This document shows, one piece after another, positions 1-14,734 of a stretch of DNA of 64,000 nucleotides (positions are counted from its first letter, which is position 1; each line of letters starts with the position of its first letter). The stretch is from Formicarius rufipectus (Eukaryota > Chordata > Aves > Passeriformes > Formicariidae), in NCBI GenBank assembly GCA_013399695.1, contig VXAU01003549.1, positions 1,709,048 to 1,773,047 of the forward strand. Direction: 5' to 3'. A program made the translations under genes and the position numbers. The notes beneath the pieces were generated by a model that saw only the letters and a list, made by a program, of their open reading frames with translations, had not been told where the DNA came from and did no database searches.

Positions 1-229
1 TCCAAATTATTTAAAATACACTTTTTCATCTTTGAAACCACTCATGCTTACAAATGCTATCACAGATTTATATCCTGTGTGCTTCATGGGGGTGTCATTC
101 AGATTTCCCAATCTAAGCCATCATATCCCACATACTGTTTTTCAACAGCACACTGATTTACTACAAACAAAACCTTAAGAGAGTCAGACCAGGGTAAATC
201 ATAAGCTTCAATCAGGATGGCCTCAACCC

Positions 230-289
230 GTTGTTACAACGGTTACATGTAACCATGTAATTGTAACCCAGGGTTACAATTAACCCTGG
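230..289. repeat. Cluster of GTAACC/GGTTAC palindromes
   Basis: Four palindromic units follow each other: gttgt-t-acaac (230-240); ggttacatgtaacc (241-254, perfect); attgtaaccc-a-gggttacaat (260-280); and ccagggtta-caat-taaccctgg (268-289). The last two share bases 268-280 and so exclude each other as folded structures. It is not a repeat family I recognise. Confidence 0.85.
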
Positions 290-3200
290 CTAGCATTCTG
301 CACTGATCTATGTATGCAGACCCTTCATGTTCTGATTTGTGCTTCTCACCCTCCTACCCCTTCAAGGGCTCTTCCTGTTCCTTGCCATGATGGAGCAAAT
401 ATTGATTACCAAGGACAAAGGAACAAAATTCCCTAGATCTCCCCCTGGATGATATCCAGGTCTCTCCAAAGAGAGACTGGACAGAAAGCAGAACAGCAGA
501 AGATCTGAGTCTGAAGCCTGTCAGGATCTATCTGCAATGGGTCGGTTAGCACATAACCCTTTAACAAAAATTTTGAGGACAGGCAAGTCACCTTGGAGCT
601 GTAAGATCAGTTCAGAAGGATACTATAACAAAGACAGGAAAGTTGTTTTTTCTGGATCCCAGAAAGAAAAAGGCATATCCAGCCAGCCCCCATAGATTAA
701 AAGGACTAGTCTGAATGGCTGTGACTTTGCTTTACATCTCACTTTTTCAGAGCAAACCATGGCTCTTAAAAATCATATCTACATGAGCACTCTATTTTAA
801 AGACACACCACAAACACATTATTATCTATGCTATGATATGTCTAAGTTGTAAGGGTTATCTGGTTGCTTGGTTTTGTGTTGGGTTTTTTAACTCAGTCAA
901 CAAACTGATTCTCTAACCTAGTTTCCTCCTCAAACCCCATAGCATTTTACAGTGAACTCAAATGAACTTAAAACTCTGAACTTAAAACATAAATAAATAG
1001 CTTCAAAGGGGAAAACATTGACAGCAGAATATCAGTAAAATCGCAGATGGTGATGATGACTTGGACTGATCTGAAGAGAAATAAGCAATTTACTTACTGT
1101 TTCAATTCTTTATTGCAGTCTTCATCTACAGAACAACCCAGCGAGGAACAATTTGCACCAAAGTAGTGACAGACTCATACCTCTGAGGTAGTCTATACAG
1201 AAGTAGAGTTTTGTGTATGAGACAAATAGACACCCACAAAGCAGAAATGGGGAGCTTGGAGCTACAAAACTATCACCCAATGCTCTTATGCAGTGTCTGT
1301 TTGATAAGTAAAATTTTCAGGTGCTAAGTATCACATGCAAATACAAATAACAATCTCAAGAGAACAAAGGTTTCAGCAATCAACCTCTCCTCCCTCTATT
1401 AGGATATAAAATCAGACCCTTGCAGACTTGCCTTTCTGTCCACTTCTTCTGTGTGATATTCAGAAAGACGTAGCTCAAATTAATTTGTCGTGCCACATCT
1501 TTCACGGATTGAGTTCAGTCTCAGTAATATTCTAAATCCATAACATAAACAATGTACACAAAGTTAATATTGGTTTTAATAAAGCTAATTTGTGACTTTA
1601 GTGAGTGTCTAGCACTGAACCCTATGCAGCAGATTACTCATCTGTATTCACCACCCAGCTCAGCACTCTAAGCTCAAAACGGAATTACAAGGCTCCTCAT
1701 TAAGTTCATAAGTGCTATTGAGAATGAATTTAAGGCATTTAATTTGCAACTTAAAGCAAGACCTAGAAAGGTCCTTTCAAATAACATCAGCCTTACGAAT
1801 AGCAGCTTTCATTATAATGCCAACATGTCCACAAAGAACGCCAAGCAGGGGTTTAGCATCAAAAAGAGCCCAGACAAAGAAAAAACACTTTCTAAGACTT
1901 TATTATAGAAAAAGAATGTCAGCTCTTGGGTGTCAATATTTTAGTTTCTGACACTCACAGTAGAAAGGGTATGCTGTGCCAGGAAACTGAGATGTGATAG
2001 AGTGTTCACTCTAAGAACACTATTAAACCAAAACACAATGATAAAGTTTGTGTACTGTTCATATGCTGTAATAGACAGGACATTTTATAAGCTCTAAGAA
2101 CACATAATTTGCTATAATCTGTAAATTATTCAGGAAATAACTAAACCTAGACAGAACGCCTATTTTGTATTTATAATTGATTTGAATACCAAAGCCATTC
2201 TGGTCATATCGAGCTCTGATACCATGATCTTGATACTAGAAATGTCTCAGTTAATGTCAAAACTAGCTCACTACTTTTCTCCAAAAGGTTTTTATTTTTT
2301 AAAAATTGAGTAAATCTACAAGAGTCATTATTCATAACATAAAAATTGTGCATGTAAACCTCATCTTATCTAAAGAATTATCGGTTTGTTCTTCAGGATA
2401 AGAAACATTCCAGTTACTTGTAATACCCCACTGCCCTCAAAGTACTTAAGGATATAGTCTTAAAACAAGGAGTAATTAAGGAATTTGGTAAATCAGAGCT
2501 AGAGTCTCACATTTTAAAATTAGTATTTATTTTATTGACAATTGCATTATTCTTTGAGCAATCTATTATCAGTCCAAAAATATTTTTATAAAACAAACAA
2601 ATTTGCCTAAAACACTAAGTATGAGCAGAACATCATTGACCTCACATTAATAAACCACAAATAGAAAACCACACCAGGAAAGTCATCTGTAACAACCCAT
2701 TAATTAAAATCCATTAGCTTTCAAGACATAAATGGCAGGGGGAAAACAGAAATATTAATTACTTGATTTACAAACAAAATGCTTTTATACTAAAGCCATT
2801 CCCTACTTCATTTACAAAAGGCTTCGTACTCGTAAGTGGTAGCAGCATTATATCTTTACACATGCAGAATTCTTCCCAAACATACACTACCACTTCCAAT
2901 ACAGGTCTGATGGCTTTATACTCCTGTGCACAATCACCAGCTTGGTTCCTTATCTGATCTTATTACTTCTTACACCACAGAGACACCGGAAGCTCCTCAG
3001 ACTTGCTTGCATGACAACATGGAGTTATGAGACAATACCAAACTGAGTACCATTATACAACATACTCAGTCTCTGGAATGAACCATATGAGCCCTGCAAT
3101 ATTCCACCAAAATAGGCATCTTTTATGTAGCGTCATTCATAGTCTTAAGCAAATTAAAATACTGTAAGGGTTAACAGGTTTAATGCCTAGCATTACTTGA

Positions 3201-5794
3201 GAAAACTTTCACTCCACAAGTAAAAAAAGGCTGATATTTTTCTCAAAATGCGGTTTGCTAAAAGCTTCTAAAGATTCCAGAACTTTTCAGTATAACTTAG
3301 GAATTAATACAGCCTCATGTACCCTTTCAATGGAAAAATAAATGTTTGTACATCATTTTAAGTTGACAGGTTTGATTACAAACAATTAAAAACAAGATAA
3401 ACTTTTTGTCCACAGTTACCCGTAGGCATCTTATCTGGATCTGGATCGTGGCTTAATTGCACCATGGAAACATGAGTCAGACTGGCTCAGTTTATGGTCC
3501 GTGCTGGACAAACACAGCACAGAACAGCCACACCTCCCTGGTGCAGCTGCTGCTGAACCTCTCTCTACCACCAGCAACAGTACACAGCACATTTCTACAA
3601 ATGACTTGCGTTCCTAAACATTAAGAAGTAATAGGCATCAATTAAATCTTTGGATACAAGCCAGGTTAAAGGGAAAAAAAGAAGTGAGGTTATGACCTGA
3701 ATTTATTCACCTTCCTACCATAATTACTCAAAAAGCACTTTCTCCATTTTCACACCCTGAGAAGAACAGGATAGCAAGCTTAATGTACCTTTAGTCACAC
3801 TGTTATAAATAGTGGTGAAGCCTCGAGTGTCAGACTCACTTTGACATGTGACATTCAAAACTTTCCACTCTCAGGACAGTGCCCAAGCTGCTCTTTGCCC
3901 AGACTGCTACAGCAGACCTGGCCTAACCACTGTCTGCCTTTTTGGAGCAATGACTAATATAAAACAACTGAATAGAAAATACAAATTTGACTCTTTGATC
4001 CAAGGGAAGGCTATTTTCTTAAAACAATACCCTGAATTCTGTTTTGCATTAAAAACCTTCAAACAAAATGCAGAAGAACAGGCCCGATAACCCTGACTCT
4101 CTTCCCCACACCAGGCTACAAACAAGGGAAAAGTTGTTCTTTCCCCATTGAATCCATGCCACTATAAGAACACTGGGCAAGCTCATGAAAAGTCATGGAC
4201 TCAACTTTATTAAACACACATGTCATTTCCAGCTCTTGGAATCCCCTCCACTGGAACAGGCAGAAACCTCCAAAAGCCCTCAGAGGCATCATTATAGCTC
4301 TTTGGCCTGGGTTTATAATTTCCCCAAACCCTCTGCTCTGGCTGCTGCTGAAACCAAGGTCCAGCTTGACAGACATACCAATATTTTTCTTCCACAGTGT
4401 CTTTTATTTTTCCAATGAGCAAAAAACTTAGTAGAAAATTATATTTTACACCACATTCTCTACTTCATCTGATTATGGTTGCTGAAGCTGAAGGGCAAAA
4501 ATTGATACATATGTGTCAGTGCTCAAGTTGTAAAAATGAGCAGGTAGAAAAATAGAGTGAAACGAGAAAAATTAAAACTGAACACTATGAAAGACGAAAG
4601 TGGACTAATGGATTTGAAAAACACAAATTATTAAGTGGTAATGCTATAAACAGGTAACTACAATGTGCTTTAAATTTCAAGAAGCAGAGGGGAAATGGTA
4701 TCTTTTATGCTGATTTCTGATACTCAAACCCAAATTAGCAATGGTCAGACAAGTTTTTCAAGTCCTGCATCACTTGATATTAAGTGACAGCAGTAAGGTA
4801 CAAAAATTAACACCAGACAAAACCCAACTTGCCAGCACCCCTGCCATTTCCCAACTGCATTAGAATACAAGACTCTGTGGTTCAAAGATAGAGTATTGTA
4901 TTTGCAGTACTTAGAAGATGTCATAGCAAGGAAAAAGCAAAGAATGTTTCTAACTCAGACATGCCTTAGGGCAACAGCTAGGAATTCACCTGTTACTTGA
5001 ATTGTTAATCACATTCTCTGAAACTATTAATCTAACCAGTAGTCCTTTCCAGATACATTTCAAGATTAATTTCTGCAACTCTGATTATCTCATGACTGAT
5101 GCATCACTCAGGGAATGAATCCATCAGAGGGCATTTTCTTAGGAGATTTGGAGATTGCTAGGTCAGGTGATCACAATCACCGAATGACACCCAAAGGCCA
5201 GAAACTGAGATTTCATTCCTTGCACTAAACTTGTACTATTGCCAACATCCTCTAGACATCTATTTAAGGGGGGGTTTTCCCTAATGTGTTTTATTAAAAA
5301 ACATCAACTAACACAAGGTGCTACAGAGAAATAATTCTGATCATTCATGTCCCTCCCCACCAAAAGAAAACAGCACTCCACACAAACAGCAGAAGCAGCT
5401 GAGAGCAAAGGCCCAACTGGTCAAGAATCTTAACAGGAGTAAAAACTGACAGATGGGTAAGTAGGAATTAGACATATGCCCAGTAATTTTCACAGAAAAC
5501 CATCCCAGAACCTGACAGTTAAGGTCTGCCTAAACCAATCTCTGTAATAGCCACGTGCCACCTGCTCTATAAATCCATTTTACTCCACTCTTAAGTCATT
5601 CTCTTTTTGAACCTTCAAAAAGATTATTTTGTCCACAGTGTTTTGTCAGTGATTTTCAAAATTTTAGAAGAAATTTAACAGGACAGTTGTGACATGTTTG
5701 GAATCAGAGAACTCAATTTCTAATTGAGAACCTTCTTGATTTCATTTTTAAGTCTTTATCACATCCTCCCTCAGTTTTTTAGGGCTTTTTGTGA

Positions 5795-5842
5795 TGGTTT
5801 TTTTTTTTGTTTGTTTGTTTTTGGGTTGTGTTTTTTTCTAGT
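5795..5842. repeat. T/G-rich simple sequence
   Basis: A T run followed by GTTT units and then TTTTTGGGTTGTG. It is one of several short G-run/T-run tracts on this strand (also 17108-17129, 22081-22101, 24347-24360, 48138-48180). Confidence 0.7.
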
Positions 5843-8365
5843 TTATTTTTAAATTAACTGTTCCTACAGATAATTAGATTACTACCCTTTTCCTTTTTCC
5901 TTATGCTAAATCCTTTATAAGACAAGGGAAACAGGACCCACACAAAATTCAAAACACAGGTAGACAATAAATGTAGTCAGATCATGTTCTGTTAATCGCT
6001 TCTTCTTTAATAATACCCAACATTTATTTCATTTACCCTTTTCATACCTGCACAGTACTAAGGTGACATTTTCAGAGAACCATCAGTGACAACTCCAAAG
6101 CCTGGTCCTGGAATAAAAATACTTCATTTGTAGCCTATCACTATATGCACACATACAGGATTATCCTTCTAACTCTGCTCCTCATTCAGTACAGTACAAT
6201 GAATGTCACCAGCTATTTTTGTGCCCTTTCATTTTTATCTGCTATTCTCTGCAGCCGATTTAGTTAACCTGAAAATAAGAGCAAGTAATAAAAATGAAAA
6301 ATATCAATCATGTGCTTCTGCCTCACAGCTTCCTCCTTATTTCACAAGTATGACCTTTGGGAATCCAGTCCTAGTTAAAGGGACCTGTTTTAATCAATTG
6401 AAAAACATACAAAACATTCTTCCCCTTCATTTCGTGGCACCATTAGTTTTTAACAGACTTTGATCCAAGAACCATCTTTTTCAAAGACTTCCGTAACTAT
6501 AACGACCTTCTGATGACCACATGTTCCATGGTTTCAAAGAAGTCTGGAGGATCTGCAAGTCTTTGTTTTCCTCTTACAAAAACAAGATGATGTCTCTTCA
6601 AAGTATCTGATTTCCCATCTACCTGTTAACTCTTTGTTCATAATAAAGAATTTCCCAAAGTTTGTACAATAAGGAAATCAGACCTGCTCAGTGCACCGAG
6701 AGTGCACAGATAAGCTACTTCTAAAAAGGGCATCATCATATTTGCCCCCCCCCCTTCTTTTTTTCTTTATTTTTATTCTAGGAATACTCAGACAAAAACT
6801 TTAAACAAAAAGGTCACACACAACATAACAGCAAGTTCAGCCACATTAAACACAAATTTCTTAAGAAATCCTGAATAAATGTCATCTTCTATTGATCACC
6901 TGTGCCTCAAAACATTCATCCAAGTTTTACTGGCAGCCAAATCTTATTATTTTTAATACAGTAAAATGAGTAATAGGAACTACTCTCAGCTCCAAGGTGG
7001 GACAGCCCCAGCTAGTTTTTCGCTTGGAGATTGGCATCTACTTTGGCATTCCACACCTACCTGGGGATATAGTTGTAGGTCTGTACTATCACCATCCTGA
7101 TCAGCAGTATTTCAGTCAATTTGCATAGCCCTTGATGTAGCACTGAACTCCTGAAGTGATACTCTGTAACGAGGCTTAATGTGCTCAAATTCTAAGGAGC
7201 TGTACACTAAAATTTCCCCCACAGCATTCATCTTTTTTAATTATACAGTTAAAAAAAAGTGAAAGGCAGTAGTAAAGAGGTGCAATAAAAAGAGTTTTTT
7301 AAAAAATATATCAATTGTTATGCAGCAGTTTACAGCTTCCAAAGAGCAGTTTAAAGTCATTCTAATAGATGCTGGATCAGAGACTGTGATGTATTCTGAC
7401 ATCTTCAAGTAGAAATTTTATTTGTCATTATGTTTTTTACATAGGAAATACTAATTTATTACCCTGCTTTGGCAATTACATCATGTTCCATTAAGGTTTT
7501 CAAATGCTTATTTTGTTAATATCATGCTTTAAAATTAAGTTTCTGACTTAGTATACAGATGCCATTTTCTACTAAATAACCAAGCTTTCTACTTTCTGAA
7601 ATCTATCCCTATATATTTATAGTCTGTGACCATATCATCTCCTGACCTTCCTTCAGATGAACTAAGCAGAAGTTCTTAAGTTTCTCATTATAAAGCAGGC
7701 CTTCCCGAATACCATCCGCAGTTATCTCCCTTTTCTAAACACTTCGAATTTATCAGGATTCTTTTTCAGGCCTTGATTTTCAGACTGGTCACCGTCCACG
7801 TAACAGATACAATCCAGAGTTCCCTCTCCCTCCTGTAGGAAAGCTGACTCTCTTCTCATCTGCTACATCAAACTGGTAGTCAGATACAATTAGTTACCTA
7901 AGAAAAACAACTACAATTTACTTACTAAATTACATTTGCTTTGAAGTAGAACTGTACACCAGAAGCACAAGCAATCTTTATTCCCCTCCCTACTCTGTTA
8001 TGAAAACCAAACACTATTACCTGGGAGGAATTTAACACAGGCTGCTTGACTTCCACAGGCATCAGTCTTCAAAAATCAATTTTAAATAAGCAAATACACA
8101 CACTGTGAGGAGCACTGATAAAGAGAAGAAAGGCAGAGAGACTGGAAGACTTTTCCCATTTCCCATGGTATGGCAGTTCCTAGTAAATATCACACAAAGC
8201 ACTGGGAAGAAACTGAAGATTCAATCAAAGAAAAATTCTGTACTATACCTGCATCCCATACAATAGCTGAAGTCCTATTAGAAGACTGACAACTACATAG
8301 ATACTAGTCTCCAGGTAACAACAATACTACTAACTTCCACACAGTTTAAAAGCCACTGGCAACTT

Positions 8366-8386
8366 AAAAAAAAAAAAAAAAAAAAA
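8366..8386. repeat. A homopolymer (21 bases)
   Basis: A pure A run is followed by A/C-rich sequence (8387-8430). A second run of 16 A lies at 8585-8600. No element could be assigned in front of either run. Confidence 0.85.
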
Positions 8387-8834
8387 GGAACAACAAAAAA
8401 ACCCCACACAATAACAACAACAAAAAACCCCATAAACTTAGCTGACTACAAGGATTAATAAGCAATTCTATTTTACTGGTGCCCTTGTAAAATATAAACT
8501 ACTTTGTCCTCGCTTTTCCTTTTTTCTATGAAAAGTATGTATAGTCATCAGGTTTAATGAAAATCATTGCTTAGATGTATCATTAAAAAAAAAAAAAAAA
8601 CAACCTGTTGTAAGGGATTAGAATATACATAGGAAACAGTTTAATGGAGCAAAAGACTGAAAATTCATAAATGCCAAGATCAGCTTACAAGAGACAAAAT
8701 GACTCATAAATGCCTGTTATCTGTCTAGAGAGCACATCAGCTCAACTACATCCTAATGTGCAGTTAAACACCAACAAAAAGGAAAGAGCAGTAAATGCAC
8801 AACCGAAACAAGCTGCAGAGCAAGGCTGATGTAT

Positions 8835-9000
8835 TAGAGAAGTGGGGTATAGGCAGTGAGATGAAATTCAATACTGACAAGTCACATGGAATAGCAACAA
8901 ATGGCACAGAGACACCCTGAGGAATACCAAACTGGAAAACAAGTCCAGAAGTGCTCTGGTTGGTGGCAAAGGTTTTTTTTAAACTATACAAGATAGACAG
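8835..9000 (+). mobile_element. Possible ancient CR1/L2-like LINE fragment
   Basis: The phrase 'agagaagtggggtataggca' followed by 'gatgaaattcaatactgacaa' and, later, 'cctgaggaataccaaactgg' resembles the stretch of CR1/L2 ORF2 around 'atgaagttcaacaaggccaag'. The similarity is short and the reading frame is broken, so this is a weak call; both edges are guesses. Confidence 0.3.
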
Positions 9001-10628
9001 ATGAGAATCCTTGCTCTACATTGGCTGCAGTCCTTCAGAGTGCTTTTCTGGTACTGAGTCCTGTGTGTGTGCACAAAAACCTGGTACCTGGAATGGCGCC
9101 TTAAGCCTTTCAAAAGGCAAGTGACAGAAGTGCACCAGTTTTGGGATTCTTTACAGTTTCTGAGGGGATAAAACCACCATGTGGTCATATGGCCAGGCTG
9201 GTCAAGAGGGGATTATAACTTCAGCACCTACTCTCGCAGCAGTTTCCAGTAGGCAATGTTGGCAAACCTTAATGAGGTACAGAACATACACAGCTCAGAA
9301 GAGTCAGGAAGTGCTACTGGGCTTATTGTCTTGGAGTCCAAGCAGTTCTGGAAGAAACTCAAAGAGTATCAAAGGATGACCATGTAAGAGGCCAATGATG
9401 ACCCCAAATAAACAAAGGCCTAGTTTAAAAGATACTGCAGCTTTCTGAGTATATCAAAGAGTAGGTAACACTTTTTTTCCTCCTTTTTTTCATGACAAAC
9501 TACTTTCAGGAAGAATATTGACAATTATTTTTGACTTGTATAGAAATGACTTGTTAAACACTATTTTGGGTAAAAGCAGAAAAGACAGGTTCTCAAATAG
9601 TACATTTAGGAAAGACTTACTGAGTGGTGTGGTATTAACAAATCATCAAGTCTCAATACTGAATCTGGCCTCTGGATTATACTTTCTGAGCTTCCTTGAC
9701 AGATGGCCACGGTTATCAGCCTTTGTTGTGAAACAGGAACGCTGCTATCTATTTTCTAAGGAATAAAATGGAGGTACAGTCCCAACTAATCAGAAGATTC
9801 TAACTGGAGAAACTTGTAGGCATTCCTGAAATCATCTATAGAACTACACAATCCTCACTTGAATTACATTTGGAAAGAATTATTAGAAACAGCATTTAAG
9901 GAAGCATCCCTCCTCAAGGTAGGAATTCATCCACTGGGATCCCTCTGTTACAGAGCCATTACATGATAAGCAAAATGAGAATGATGTGGTTATACTAATA
10001 AACAAGAACAAGGCACCTCATTTAAATTGCACATGTGAAACATAACATGAACAGCTGGATGTTTTCCTGGCATTTTCATCTTTTGTGGATCTGTCAAAGT
10101 AATTCAAAATTTAACTGTACTGGAAATGCTTCACAACATACTTGTGCTTAAACTTCAGCAAACAGTAGCACTTTGAAACTAGTCTGAACTCTCTCCCAGG
10201 GACAGTGATGGTCAAAGTCGTGCACAGGGCACAAACGGGCAGGAAAAAAACAGTTCATACCATGCAATGACATGTTTATAAAGGGATCTACAGATATGCA
10301 CATCTGGCATTTAACAACAGCTCTGACATACCTGGGAGCCTGACCCACTGTCCAGGTGTAAGCAACAGCAACACACAGTACTATGTAGGCCTCAGTCTAC
10401 CAGCAGAATAAAGAACACTGGTCTCATGAGAGGATAGAAAAATAGATAAGAAATAGAAGTCCCTGGTTATTATGTGACAATTAAAATCATACTAGAAAAC
10501 TCAAATGAGGATAGAGAAGGAATAGAGAAATACAGGATTATAGAAAAATTTAAAAATTACTTATCAGAGACTAAGAGTTGACTTAACACTGAGTAGGCTT
10601 ATACAGGGTGGGACCACTTCTGAGAACT

Positions 10629-10669
10629 AAAAAAAAAAAAACAAAACAAAACAAAACAAAAAAAAAAAA
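10629..10669. repeat. A-rich simple repeat with AAAAC units
   Basis: Homopolymer A flanks four C bases spaced by four A each, a short (AAAAC)n array. It looks like a decayed A tail or slippage product. Confidence 0.85.
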
Positions 10670-13600
10670 TCCCTGACAGAGATAAAATAATTCAAACATT
10701 CATACAGAAAACAGAACTAAAGAAAATGCTTTGGAGTTCAAGAGCCTACCTGTTTCACTGAAAATTTTAATAAGTAATTTTTATTAATCAAGACAAATTA
10801 TAGCACCTCCTTTCTTTTGAAGTACAGAGAAAAGTGCTGGCCCCAACAGAGCTTCCAGGAAAAAGAACCAAATCCTTCTCAAAAGATACTGCATAGCTAG
10901 TGTACACAAAAATTTCAGTTTCTGTTGCTTAACAAGGAAATTTCTCTCCCTGAGCTACTATAAATTCCAGAAATACTGTGGACACAGAGTTTGCCAGGAA
11001 CTCAGAGCTGGGTATAAACCAGAAGACTCTGAAATTGCACAGCATATGATACCATGTCAGCTCCCAAACATGGATGCAGATTACTCTAAAAGCCAGTCTT
11101 CTAGATGGCTTTTTTTCTAAAACCATTTAAGAAGTCTCTGTTGAACTAAATTCTAAAAAGTAAAAGAAACATCCAGCACATTCTTAATGATAACAAGAGT
11201 GCTCTTGATGTTGCAGACCAAAATGGAAGAACAGGAAGATGATGGCTTTCACTTTAGGTTCAGTGGTTCTGTCAGACAGTAATTCAGTTCATAATTGTAT
11301 TAATGGAAACATGTACAGCAGCTCTGGCAGCAAAACAGAAATGCTATACCACAGGAGCCGTGCTGGAGCTGTTCAGTAATCTGACAGCTGGTGAAAGACA
11401 CACTGGCCTTTCAAAACATTCTGTCAATCAATACAAGCCTCATCTGAGAGGGCAACTAACACAATATAAAATAAATTAGCAAAGTTATATAACAGCCTAA
11501 AGAGTCCTACCTTTTTCATAGGCTTCCATGCACTTGGTTTCATATGGCAAGGCCCTGTTAGTCCAACTAAGTTACCAGCTGGAGTTGAAGACAATGGATT
11601 AAGATGGGAACCAATGCCTACCTTGCCTGAGGATTCAGTGTCTTGGACACAGTGCAGACAGAAAGACCCTGTAGTAGCAGCAGTACTCCAAAAACAAAAA
11701 ATTCTGTGTCTGCATCTTCTTTGTTTACCAGATTTCTGACTCATTGTAGAAAAAGTAATTTTCTTGAGATACAATGAAAGAGAAATATGAAGAAATTCTG
11801 TTATCAACTCTGAGAGAGACAGAGCGCTGAGAGAACAGGTGAGAGAAAGTGGAACCTAAACTCCTCTGGGAGGAAGCAGTGCCTGCAGGTAGCAGGAGCA
11901 CCAGTTGAGTACTTATCACCACTGCCTGAGGTGATTAACTGAGGTAACCAACTGCACATGCCAGTACTGCAGGCACACACAGGGCTTGGGGAAGGACGCA
12001 GCACAGCCCAAGCACTGCACAGGTCGACTGCTTGTCTTCGGGAGAGGAGGCCATTTGCTACAGCAGGGAATCAGTAAGATCCTAACAAAACCTACATGTC
12101 ATTACATGAGGCATGTCAGATATTCTTAAGATTTATTGATATTAATATGATTCAAAAACTCCATGTCTCTAAAATATCAAGGAAACTTCACAGTCTTGAG
12201 AAGTTTCCATCTCTACTGTACACAGAAAATGCTTACAAAATGAACCAAAGGTTCCAGAGACAGCCCCTTAATACTCAAGGTTAAACTATTACAAATTTCC
12301 TACTTATTAGCTTATTGATTAGAACACATATTAATGCATTTACCTTATAGAAAAATACCATATCTTTTTTGTCTCTGCTACAATGACATCTTGTGGAAAA
12401 TGTAACCACTGGAAGAACTAAGATTTGCAAAATAAATTCATGCTTTTATAAATGTGTGATATTACATAGCTAAAAATCAAGAATAATAAGGAAACTCAGT
12501 ACAGTAACTCATGTTTAAATTTCAGAATGTGCTTTCTTAGAGTAGCAATCATCCAGAGCCCATACTATTTAAAGTTGCTTTCTCACAATTTCATCTCAAC
12601 ATTAGCTGCAATGTATAAATACTTAAAGATATCAAAATATAGAAAGGATTATAAATATCACTCTTAAAAATCAGTTTTTGCAAGAAATACAATAAAAGGG
12701 GGATTAGGGTAGACACACGATTTTTTTTTTTAATCGTTATCTTTTTAATGCATCTTACAATACCTCTATGGTGTCTAATTAGACATAGCACTTTGTACAT
12801 CCTAGAATTACATCCATTATTTTAAGTGACTTTGAAAGCAATAGTCTAGGACTAATTATACAGCAACACTTTTATCAAGATCTTAAAAGGAAGATACACA
12901 TAGGCAAGAAATGACTGGGCTAAAAATTCACAAAAGCAGACGATAAGCTCTGAAAATTAAAGGTAAGTTTTTAAAATGGATAAGTGGAGTTAGGAGGGGA
13001 TTTCTGTCCTGCTTCTTCTCCTCTTTCCTAAAGTATTGTCCTAGAAAATAGAAGAACAAATTAGCACAGAAAATTCAAAGAGCTAAAGAATTTTTCAGTA
13101 TCCAATGCCAGGGGCAGACCATACTCAGTGACATGCTAAGAATAATCTCAATGCGCTGCTGTTGGAACCAGTTTAGTGACATGTGAGTTTCACACAAATC
13201 AGTTTCTGGACTTGTAGCACAACATGGGCCAAATCCTGCTGATAGTTAAAATGCTTTCTGAGACATGACAGCTGGATTCACTGTGAGAAACAGGAGCTCC
13301 TGAGAGCTCTGGAAAGACCTTGAGGGGAAAGCACTGCCCTGGATACAGCTATCTTTGTTAGTTCAATCTCCATATCTCTTGTTAGAGCAGCACTTCAAAT
13401 TACCCTGTACTTTTAATTTGCATAACCATGTATTTACTAAGGTCATGGTATAGTTATTCAGTATAAATTGAGTATAAATTATTGTATGCTTGGCTTTATC
13501 CTTATCTTCCATTTTATACCACAGATTTGCCTTTTATATCACAGATTTGGCTTTTATTACAGAATAAATAAATAAGTTTGCTGACAAAAATTCAAAGACC

Positions 13601-14734
13601 AACTCCTAATCAAATTCCTTGGTTCTTCTAACTGAGTGACTAACTCCTCATGACAGGGAATGAGCAGAAAGAAAACAATAAAGGCCTCAAATTCTTGCAC
13701 ATGTTAAATCAGCTTCCCAGAATCTTGAAGGAGAGTAGTCTGGTTAGCGGGGCACAACACATTTGGGCACACATGCATTCCTTTGGGCAAAGACCAACTG
13801 ATAACTACAGCAAAAAGCTTCTTTAGGGTACAAGATCCTCCACTCAGAAAATACCCTACTGCAAAATCCAAAGTCTTTTCTTTAGGGAAAGTCCTCTGAT
13901 CACCTTGCTGAGTGAGGGTGACCCAATAAAGTCCCAGAGGAGGACAGGCATGTGCGGTTCCACCTCCAGAGGTTGTTTCCCTTTCACTGGTAATGGAGAG
14001 AACTAAGCAAGTTATGACCATTTCATGCCCTTCAAGAAAGCCAAGCCAATGAAGTGACAGCTAAAACTAAGAGCTTTGTAGCAGATTTGCAGGGGAAGCA
14101 GGAGACCAGTACTTTGAAAACCACTATATTGTTTGTGTATCTGTGAAAAATATCACAACAGCAAGAGGAAATAAAGTCCATGATCACAAGGAGAATTTCA
14201 ACAGACCAGGATGAAATAAGAAGTACCTCATATCCAATTATTTATTGCAAATGTGATTACATTCAAATCAGGATGTATGTTAAATGAACAAATTAAAGAC
14301 ATCAAGAATTTTCAGAATATTACAACACAGAACACAAACTGACAAGAACTGAAAAACAAAACTGCACCACAATGCACAAATCTCCAAATGCCTTTTTCTC
14401 TCCCTGAGGCTAAAACAGCTGCAGTGGGAGGATAAGGTATGAGCACAGTACAGCATCTTTCCAGAGGAAGTGGCTTAAACAAGCTCTTATGTTTTCAGTG
14501 CATTATTTCTGAATATGCTCATTAAGGTTGTTTTTTTTATAACAACACTTCAAAATATTTTATGTTTTTTCCTCTCCTCCTGGCCACGAACATGTATAAG
14601 CAGTTCTTTTTAACAGAAAAACTGTCAGAGCTATGAGAACATTTGCCAGGCTTTCACAAAGGTAAGCAGTCTTCTTCATAGAAAAATAGAACAACCACTG
14701 GGATATTTATATAAACACAGCTTCAGTTTGAAGG

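Noticed and set aside
1030..1075. C/D-box snoRNA-like tgatgatga ... ctga
   Set aside because: The boxes are too close together, there is no terminal stem, and it is on the strand opposite to the host gene.
10148..10348. Minus-strand frame containing FDHHCPW, like the core of DHHC palmitoyltransferases
   Set aside because: The flanking cysteine/histidine pattern of the DHHC domain and the following conserved residues are missing, there are no membrane segments, and no exon structure is visible. Treated as chance.
13704..14021. 105-codon minus-strand open frame
   Set aside because: No motif, no splice-site support and no similarity to DLG1.
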